Assembly: GCA_035533075.1 (NCBI GenBank)
Contig: DATLUO010000283.1
Location: forward strand, 1 to 35,502
Direction: 5' to 3'
Length of the DNA: 35,502 nt
From: Pirellulales bacterium
GTDB taxonomy: Bacteria > Planctomycetota > Planctomycetia > Pirellulales > JAICIG01
Positions 30,039-35,502 of the stretch are shown here, piece after piece. The number at the start of each line of letters is the position of its first letter. Position 1 is the first letter of the stretch. The notes under the pieces were generated by a model. That model made no database searches, was not told the DNA's origin, and saw nothing but the letters and a program-made list of their open reading frames with translations. A program made the translations under genes and the position numbers.

Positions 30039-31241
30039 TCAGTTTGCGCCGCTCGTTGAGAAGAGCGGCAACGGCCCGAAATGTCCGGCCAACACCGAGG
30101 TAGGATCGATTTTGAGCCAGTCCCGCAGCACGGCCGCATAAACCTGACGGAAATCGACCGTCATCTTGAGGTCGCCCTCGTCGAGATCGAGCAGGCGAGG
30201 TGTTTGTCCAAACAGCCCGCCCTTCACGCCGCCGCCGGCCAGGAGCATAGGCGCGGCGGTGCCGTGATCGGTGCCGGCCGAGGCGTTCTCGGCCACGCGG
30301 CGGCCGAACTCGCTGAACGTCATCAACAACACGCGCTCGGCCAGCTTCGCCTCGGTCAGATCATCGACAAACGCCGCCACGGCGCCGCTCAGCTCGCCGA
30401 GCAGCCGGGCGTGCGTGTCCATCTGCACCGCGTGCGTGTCGTAGCCCGACTGCACCACGTAGTAGACCCGCGTCGGCAGATCGGCCTCGATCAGCCGGGC
30501 AACCATGCCGAGTTGCTGGGCGAGCGGATTCGCCGGATACGTCGCTTTGCCGCGCTCTCGCGCCGCGGCGGCGCTCACGGCATCGGCCGTCGTGTAGGCG
30601 TCGAGCGTGGCGCGGCGGACGAATGCATCCAAATCGTCGTTCGACGCATCGGCGGCCGCCGCGGCACGGGCAGAAGCATTCTGCACCGCCAGCTCGTCGA
30701 GCCGCGAAAAACTGCCCGCCACCGAGCGCCGGCCGATCACCGCCGCGGGCAAAGCGCCGTCGCCCACCAGCATCGCCGCCGGCGCGCCGGACTGTGGCGG
30801 CAACTGGTCCAGCGCACGCCCCAACCATCCATAACCCTTGTGTTCCGCGCGATCGAATCGGGCGGTGTGCCAGATGGCCATGCTCACGTCGTGCGAGCGA
30901 TTGGGGTTCGGGTATCCGACGCCCTGCACCACCGCCAGCCGCTGTTTTTCGAAGAGATCGGCCATGGCCCGCATGAAGGGGTGCAAGGCCACCTCGTCGC
31001 TCAGCTTGTGCAGCCGGTCCGCCGGCAGCCGCAGCTTGTCGCGATGCTTGGCGTAGCCTTCGTCGTTATAGGGCACGACGGTATTGATGCCGTCGTTGCC
31101 GCCGCCGAGCTGGACGACCACCAAAATGCGGTCGTCGCGTTTTGCTTCCACGGCCTGCGCCAGTTGGGCCAAGAAGCCCGGTACGGTGGGGGCCAGGGCA
31201 ATCAGGGAAGAACGTTTCAGCAATTGTCGTCGGGTGAACAT
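30039..31241 (-). CDS. DUF1501 protein with Tat-like signal
   Basis: A 400-aa secreted protein. FTRRQLLKRSSLIALAPTVP at residues 2-21 is a twin-arginine-type signal with a hydrophobic core. The mature part shows DUF1501 motifs: VVVQLGGGNDGINTVVPY, VGYPNPNRSHDVSMAIWHTA, VQSGYDTHAVQMDTHARLL and LLMTFSEFGRRVAENASAGT followed by DHGTAAPMLLAGGGVKGG. The ordering agrees with other Planctomycetes, where such a gene sits directly after a DUF1800 gene in the same direction, as here. The ATG at 31241 is the only start that begins the signal peptide; a longer frame to 31544 runs through the repeat-rich intergenic region. The C-terminal quarter is the part that also survives as a stub at 9648-9944. Confidence 0.92.
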   Translation of the reverse strand: MFTRRQLLKRSSLIALAPTVPGFLAQLAQAVEAKRDDRILVVVQLGGGNDGINTVVPYNDEGYAKHRDKLRLPADRLHKLSDEVALHPFMRAMADLFEKQRLAVVQGVGYPNPNRSHDVSMAIWHTARFDRAEHKGYGWLGRALDQLPPQSGAPAAMLVGDGALPAAVIGRRSVAGSFSRLDELAVQNASARAAAAADASNDDLDAFVRRATLDAYTTADAVSAAAARERGKATYPANPLAQQLGMVARLIEADLPTRVYYVVQSGYDTHAVQMDTHARLLGELSGAVAAFVDDLTEAKLAERVLLMTFSEFGRRVAENASAGTDHGTAAPMLLAGGGVKGGLFGQTPRLLDLDEGDLKMTVDFRQVYAAVLRDWLKIDPTSVLAGHFGPLPLFSTSGAN

Positions 31242-31261
31242 GATTTTGGCTTTCCGATTTT

Positions 31262-31287
31262 GGATTTTGGATTTTGGATTTTGGATT
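31262..31287. repeat. GGATTTT heptamer tandem repeat
   Basis: The unit GGATTTT occurs three times in tandem (31262-31282), followed by a partial copy GGATT. It lies 21 nt upstream of the DUF1501 start codon. The same kind of short repeat is, from memory, common before planctomycete genes; slippage during replication is the likely origin. Confidence 0.7.
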
Positions 31288-31314
31288 GGTTCATATGCTG
31301 TACGCGTTAATGGT

Positions 31315-31340
31315 GAGACCGGCAATGTGTTGCCGGTCAG
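31315..31340. repeat. Imperfect palindrome, copy 1
   Basis: Arms GACCGGCAA and TTGCCGGTC flank a 4-nt centre TGTG. It is a diverged copy of the perfect palindrome at 31467-31492, about 152 bp away. Confidence 0.7.
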
Positions 31341-31411
31341 CCCACCTGGTTCCGTGTAGGGTGGAAAAAGCGAGATTGCGAGCGCCGGCCCACTCTTGGC
31401 GACGGCGCTTT

Positions 31412-31435
31412 TGATCTCCAGCGCGCTGGAGATCA
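31412..31435. repeat. Perfect 24-bp palindrome
   Basis: TGATCTCCAGCG at 31412-31423 is followed directly by its reverse complement, with a CGCG centre. It could form a cruciform or bind a dimeric protein; no T tract follows on either strand. Confidence 0.75.
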
Positions 31436-31466
31436 TCCCCCACATGGTGCAACGGTCTGCTCGATC

Positions 31467-31492
31467 GAGACCGGCAACGCGTTGCCGGTCTC
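31467..31492. repeat. Perfect 26-bp palindrome, copy 2
   Basis: GAGACCGGCAACG (31467-31479) is followed directly by its reverse complement. The same arms, GACCGGCAA and TTGCCGGTC, form copy 1 at 31315-31340, so this is a small palindromic repeat family. Confidence 0.8.
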
Positions 31493-31584
31493 TTGCGGGG
31501 AGGCCCGTTCGAGTCTGCGTTGTGGGTCTCTTCCCTTGATCCATCCTCCGCTCGATCTGTAACCTGTCCCCTGTAACCTATTCC

Positions 31585-32967
31585 CTATCCCAACTGCGCC
31601 CACGGCGCGCCGAGCATCGCCGCCACCAGCCGCCGGGCGTTTTCGGGCGTGAGAGCGGTCTCTTCACCGAAAACGGTCGTTTTGACACGCTTAACTTCCT
31701 CGTGGCTTTGGCCCAGCCAAATCGTTTGTGCCAGAAAACCGGCGAAGTCGTCGGCGTTCTGTCCGCAGCCGCGCCGCTGGGCCAATGCCAGCCAATCGGC
31801 CGGCGCGGCGGCGCTTTGCAGCGATCCGTCGGCCAGCCGCTGGGCGAAATTGCCACGGGCAATCAGCGAGCGGCTGTTGATCCACGCGCGGCCGCCGGCC
31901 CAGCCAAACACGTTGGGCGGCTCGAACAGGTCCTGGCCCATTGCCGCCGCCCATTCGGCCAGCACGATCGTGCTGGGCGGCGGATCGAACAACTCCAACG
32001 CCCGCACCGCGCCGACGATATATTCGGCCGGCCCCAGCACGCGGTTGCCGATGTTCTCCTCGGCGAAAAAGGCCGCCGACCGCAGTACCGTCTCGACCGC
32101 CCAGCCCACGTTCAGCTCATGCTCGCGCAACCCAACAGCCAGCTCCGCGATCGCGGGCTCTTTCACCACTCCCTCGCCCATGAACAGCTCGCAGATGCGG
32201 CGGGCCAGCCGCAACGACGTGGCCGGGTGCTCCAGCAGCATGGACATCAAGTCGCCGCCGCGCCAGTTTCCGTGCCGGCCAAGAATCGTCTTTTCGCCCT
32301 CGTCGTGATAGGCCGCCACTTCGCGAAACTCGCGGTTCTTGACCGTCCAGCCCGTGAGCGCACGCGCGGCTTCCTTGACGTCGGCCTCGCTGTAGTTGCC
32401 GACGCCGAGCGTGAACAGCTCCATCAGTTCGCGGGCCAGATTCTCGTTGGGATGTTGGCGGCGGTTGCTGTCGGCGTCAAGCCAGACGAGCACCGCCGGG
32501 TCTTTCACCACGTGGACGAGCAGCTCGGCAAACGGCGCTCGGGCGAACTGCCGAAACAGATCGTTCTGCCGCCGCATCAGGGCCACGTCTTGCACCTTGC
32601 GGTAGCTCGTTGCAAAGTGGTTGTGCCAGAGGAGCGTCAAGCGTTCGCCGAGCGGGTCGGGCGAAAAGATCATGCGATAGAGCCACCACGCTTTGAGCCG
32701 GTGGATGTTGCCCGACGCCACCGCCGCGTCGGCCAACAGCCGCGACGTGGCCTCGAAATCTTCCGGCACGGCCGCCGTATACGCCTTGCCCGCCAGCAGC
32801 CGCTCGACCGCCGCCTGAGGACCGTCTTTCAGATCGCGGTCGATCTCTTCCCACGTGGCCGCGAAGCCCGCCCGGCGGTGCAAGTGAACCACCCGCCGCA
32901 GGTTCCAGGGCGCGGCATCGGTCGGCTTATACAGCGACCAAGCGGTTGCGGGCAAATAATTCATCAT
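31585..32967 (-). CDS. DUF1800 protein
   Basis: A 460-aa protein of the DUF1800 family, abundant in Planctomycetes and usually encoded just before a DUF1501 gene. Recognisable parts are VVHLHRRAGFAATWEEIDRD, RLTLLWHNHFATSYRKVQDV, a long helical centre with RQHPNENLARELMELFTLGVGNY (the most conserved stretch), ALTGWTV and EPPNVFGWAGGRAWINSRSL near the C-terminus. The function is unknown; association with DUF1501 suggests a shared secretion-related or surface role. No classical signal peptide is seen at the N-terminus. Two adjacent ATGs (32967 and 32964) fit; a GTG at 32976 adds three residues, and the ribosome binding site does not decide. Confidence 0.9.
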   Translation of the reverse strand: MMNYLPATAWSLYKPTDAAPWNLRRVVHLHRRAGFAATWEEIDRDLKDGPQAAVERLLAGKAYTAAVPEDFEATSRLLADAAVASGNIHRLKAWWLYRMIFSPDPLGERLTLLWHNHFATSYRKVQDVALMRRQNDLFRQFARAPFAELLVHVVKDPAVLVWLDADSNRRQHPNENLARELMELFTLGVGNYSEADVKEAARALTGWTVKNREFREVAAYHDEGEKTILGRHGNWRGGDLMSMLLEHPATSLRLARRICELFMGEGVVKEPAIAELAVGLREHELNVGWAVETVLRSAAFFAEENIGNRVLGPAEYIVGAVRALELFDPPPSTIVLAEWAAAMGQDLFEPPNVFGWAGGRAWINSRSLIARGNFAQRLADGSLQSAAAPADWLALAQRRGCGQNADDFAGFLAQTIWLGQSHEEVKRVKTTVFGEETALTPENARRLVAAMLGAPWAQLG

Positions 32968-33015
32968 GGCTGTCACATTCGAGGGTGTCGCTCTTGGCGG
33001 GCGAGACCCATTCTA

Positions 33016-35502
33016 CTATTCGCGTTCGACGACGATCTCGCCCAAATCGAGCGTTTGGTTCGGCTTGACCTGGAATTCTTTCACAATCTGCAGTTTGCCG
33101 GCCCGTTTCGCCGAGACTCGATAGCTTGCTCCAGGAATCAGCGCCGGTAAGGTGAGCTTGCTCTCCTCGTCGCCTTCCGACGGGAAGGGGTTGTTGGTGC
33201 GGTCGATATTGGAAATAAAATCAGAGTCGGCCATGAATTCTCCGCGCTGAGCCGCCTCGCCGTCGTATCGGTAGACGCCCGGAGTTACGACCATTTCGAC
33301 GTTGGCATAGTTACTGGAGACGGGTCCGCCCTTGCCGCCGGTCAACCGCAGTGTGGCCTTGCCGCAGGGCTTGAGGACGACGGTCCGCTCTCCGTCGCCC
33401 GCCTTGATGACTTCGGCAGCGCCGAGTCGCCGTTTGGCGTCTAAGAAGCAGACGGGGTATTCCACGTCCTTGGCGAGGCCCGCAAGTTCGAACCGCCCGC
33501 CGAGGGTGGGCGTAGTGTGGCCGCGCCAAGTGAGCGAATGGGGGGATATGTTGAGCCGCGAGACGACCAGGGCCTCGTCGACGGGGTTGCCGAGCTCGTC
33601 CACGATTCGTCCCGTCACGGTCGCCCCCGGCTCCAGCTCAACCTTCACTTCAATCGCATCTTGGCCCGCTTGCGGATCGAGCTTCGCGATCGCGTGCGTA
33701 TAGCTCCGCTGGCCTCCCGGTTGGCCTTGGCTAAGCTCCCGGTCGCCGATCCCTTGTAGCACGTAGTTTCCTTGCGGGCTGTTTACCAGCAACCGGCCGG
33801 GACCGGGCAGCACGGCGATTGAGAACAATCCGTCTTGGCCTGAAGGCTGGATAGCCTGCCAGCCGGTGAGGATGTCGTCCGACGCATTGCGGTTGTTCGA
33901 CGTTTCGGGCAGGTACTGCACCGCCGCGCCAACAACCGGCGTTTCGCTTCCCGCTTCGACAACCCTGCCACGCACCAGCACGCCGCGCGGCAACGTCATA
34001 TCGACTTGCTTGCTGCGCTCGATGGCTTTCCACTCGATGGCTTTGTCCAGCGGCGTTTCGCGAGCCAGGTAGGCGCTGCCGTCGGGCGGATAGGCCGTCA
34101 CGCCAAAGCGAATGCCCGCTCTGGGGCTGATGCGGTAATGCCCTCGTTCGTCGGCCCTTCCCGCCACGGATACCATCGAACCGAATTGCTCCTGGCTGGC
34201 CCAGATGGTGATGCGAGCATGAGGCACGCACTGGCCTGTGTCGGCGTACCGCACTGTGCCCTCGAAGGGTTGGGCCGGGGCGAGCACCAAGGCGGCCTCC
34301 TCTCCCGGCTTCACGTTCTTTATCAGCGGACGGTACGTTTTGTCGCGTGTACCCCGCTGTTCCTGCGCGCCGGTATTGAGGGCGATGTCTTGCTCCGCGA
34401 AGCGATCATCTCCCGCGACCTCGAGCGTCACCCCGTGGTTTGCGGCGAGCCCCTGAAGCACGAACCTTCCTTGGGCATCGGAAGTGACCGCGGCGAGCCA
34501 CGCCGCCGGCGCCTTGTCGCCGCCGTGATAGCCGACGCCCTGCGCCTCATGGATGTTTTCCGTGCGCACAACGACCGCGACAACGGAGATCCGCACGCCG
34601 GGCGCGGGCCGCCCTTCGACGTCGATCACCTTGCCGCGGACCGCCTCATGATCGGGAAGTTCCAGCGCAGCTTCGCTTTCCGCGGCGTCGAGGTTCAGTT
34701 GCCGCCAGGCGATCGCGGAGCCATCTTGTCGGGCAATCACGTTGGCGTAGGAATGCGTCTTTTGCGAGACGTCCGCGAGATTTAACCGGTACTCGCCGTT
34801 TTCGTTCGTCGTCGCCTCGGCCAGAACTTCACCAGTCCAGCCGAAATCGCCGCCGCGTTGTACGGACGTTCTTCGCGCGATCACCGCGACGTGCGCGCCG
34901 CTGGCCGCGCGGCCGTGGCGGGTCACGTGGCCGCGGACCGTCTTGGCCTTGGCCGACAATGTGGCCCTCGCTCCGTGGCTGGCATCGACGCTAATTGCGG
35001 CACCGCGCAGTTCGTGGCCCTCCTTTCTTTCTTTTCGCGAAACCGTCTGCACCGGCCCCTTGACCACCAAATCGCCAAGGTCGTGCGTTTTTCCCGAACC
35101 GACGGAGAAGTCTCGCTTATCACGGGAAAACTGCAAGATGCTCATGCTGCCCGGCATCGAGCGGATCAACACATAAGGCTGGCCGGGGATCAGATCGTCG
35201 GTGCGGAAGCGTCCGTTCGCGTCGGTGATGGAAAAGAGTTCGCTCGCAGAGGAATTCCCATCGCGCTGGAACCAGACGTGCATCCCTTCGATGGGCGCGC
35301 CGTCGGCGTCGAGTACGCGGCCAACGGCGGACCCACACGGTTCGAGCCGCACCGTCAGCGGCGCGGCCTCATCGGCGGTGATGGTGCGGAACGCGCCGAG
35401 CTTGTCGCGCTCATGGTGGAAGGCTATGTCGCGCTTCTCGTCAGGCCCCAGCGCCGTCACTGTAAAGTCGGCGCTGGATAGAAGCTGCCAAGCGATACCA
35501 GG
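33016..35502 (-). CDS. Carboxypeptidase-regulatory-like repeat protein (N-terminal part outside window)
   Basis: At least 828 residues are encoded, and the frame is still open at base 35502, so the N-terminus is missing. The visible protein is a chain of Ig-like carboxypeptidase D regulatory-type domains, each with a G-x-V-x(D/G)-x-x-G-x-P-x-x-x-A/G-x-V core: VGRVLDADGAPIEGMHVWF, VRGHVTRHGRAASGAHVAV, VRGKVIDVEGRPAPGVRISV, RGRVVEAGSETPVVGAAVQY and TGRIVDELGNPVDEALVVSR, plus a diverged EGTVRYADTGQCVPHARIT. Between them lie segments such as FVLQGLAANHGVTLEV and FELAGLAKDVEYPVCFL (result lines of the repeat). Such proteins are usually exported and, in Planctomycetes, often encoded near sigma factors or M56 peptidases, which would lie outside this window. 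The DUF1800 gene follows 48 nt downstream on the same strand. Confidence 0.88.
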   Translation of the reverse strand, partial: PGIAWQLLSSADFTVTALGPDEKRDIAFHHERDKLGAFRTITADEAAPLTVRLEPCGSAVGRVLDADGAPIEGMHVWFQRDGNSSASELFSITDANGRFRTDDLIPGQPYVLIRSMPGSMSILQFSRDKRDFSVGSGKTHDLGDLVVKGPVQTVSRKERKEGHELRGAAISVDASHGARATLSAKAKTVRGHVTRHGRAASGAHVAVIARRTSVQRGGDFGWTGEVLAEATTNENGEYRLNLADVSQKTHSYANVIARQDGSAIAWRQLNLDAAESEAALELPDHEAVRGKVIDVEGRPAPGVRISVVAVVVRTENIHEAQGVGYHGGDKAPAAWLAAVTSDAQGRFVLQGLAANHGVTLEVAGDDRFAEQDIALNTGAQEQRGTRDKTYRPLIKNVKPGEEAALVLAPAQPFEGTVRYADTGQCVPHARITIWASQEQFGSMVSVAGRADERGHYRISPRAGIRFGVTAYPPDGSAYLARETPLDKAIEWKAIERSKQVDMTLPRGVLVRGRVVEAGSETPVVGAAVQYLPETSNNRNASDDILTGWQAIQPSGQDGLFSIAVLPGPGRLLVNSPQGNYVLQGIGDRELSQGQPGGQRSYTHAIAKLDPQAGQDAIEVKVELEPGATVTGRIVDELGNPVDEALVVSRLNISPHSLTWRGHTTPTLGGRFELAGLAKDVEYPVCFLDAKRRLGAAEVIKAGDGERTVVLKPCGKATLRLTGGKGGPVSSNYANVEMVVTPGVYRYDGEAAQRGEFMADSDFISNIDRTNNPFPSEGDEESKLTLPALIPGASYRVSAKRAGKLQIVKEFQVKPNQTLDLGEIVVERE

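Larger units (their letters stand above)
31242..31584. other. Palindrome-rich intergenic region between DUF1800 and DUF1501 genes
   Basis: No gene is supported here. The stretch holds a heptamer repeat beside the DUF1501 start, a perfect 24-bp palindrome, and two copies (one perfect, one with a changed centre) of a GACCGGCAA-NNNN-TTGCCGGTC palindrome, each listed separately. None is followed by a T tract in the minus-strand direction, so they are not ordinary terminators. Confidence 0.7.

Noticed and set aside
33487-33500. GTTCGAA segment as a possible tRNA T-loop
   Set aside because: No acceptor, D or anticodon stem surrounds it and it lies in a coding region of the repeat protein.

Overview
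The window reads as chromosomal DNA of a GC-rich planctomycete, most likely in or near the Pirellulales. The signs are two loci built from the planctomycete-typical secreted families DUF1549/DUF1553, DUF1800 and DUF1501, an orphan mraZ with no division cluster around it, a very large protein of carboxypeptidase-regulatory-like repeats, and intergenic palindromes. This assignment is inference from gene families; no rRNA, tRNA, CRISPR array, intact transposase or integrase is visible.

Layout. 1-2071: 3' part of a surface repeat protein (Ig-like/MBG repeats, a cadherin-like domain, DUF4214), cut by the window start. 2197-3828 (minus): a ketosynthase and a small unknown protein. 3829-4405: a gap with a perfect 31-bp inverted repeat and the mraZ leader; mraZ is at 4406-4891. 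5064-7835 (minus): pyrG, an unknown protein and a DUF1844 protein, the last two coupled by a 4-nt overlap. 7836-10735: a decayed accessory stretch with a two-level tandem repeat, an HTH fragment, a collapsed toxin gene in front of an intact XRE-type antitoxin, a DUF1501 C-terminal stub and a nucleotidyltransferase gene broken by an amber codon but still coupled to an intact partner (10732-11487). 11700-14785: a short SecA and proB. 14817-16564 (minus): a Tse2-like toxin candidate followed 2 nt later by a TPR protein. 16661-21681 (minus): a tight hyfB-hyfC-hyfE-hyfF-like operon, the membrane arm of an energy-converting complex without any catalytic subunit gene. 21875-25860: secreted DUF1549/DUF1553 protein, small unknown protein, Tat-exported DUF1501 protein. 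25884-26920 (minus): HicB/HicA-like pair and a DUF1801 protein. 27149-28246: rlmN. 28287-29925 (minus): HpcH/HpaI-family aldolase and DedA-family membrane protein. 30039-32976 (minus): DUF1800 then DUF1501, separated by an intergenic region full of palindromes. 33016-35502 (minus): carboxypeptidase-regulatory-like repeat protein running off the window.

How the parts work together. Housekeeping functions (CTP synthesis, proline synthesis, protein export, rRNA modification) are interleaved with secreted planctomycete families and several small two-gene modules that resemble toxin-antitoxin or toxin-immunity systems in different states of decay. The most promising leads for new biology are the Tse2-like/TPR pair, the nucleotidyltransferase/partner module, and the hydrogenase-like membrane arm with no catalytic arm.
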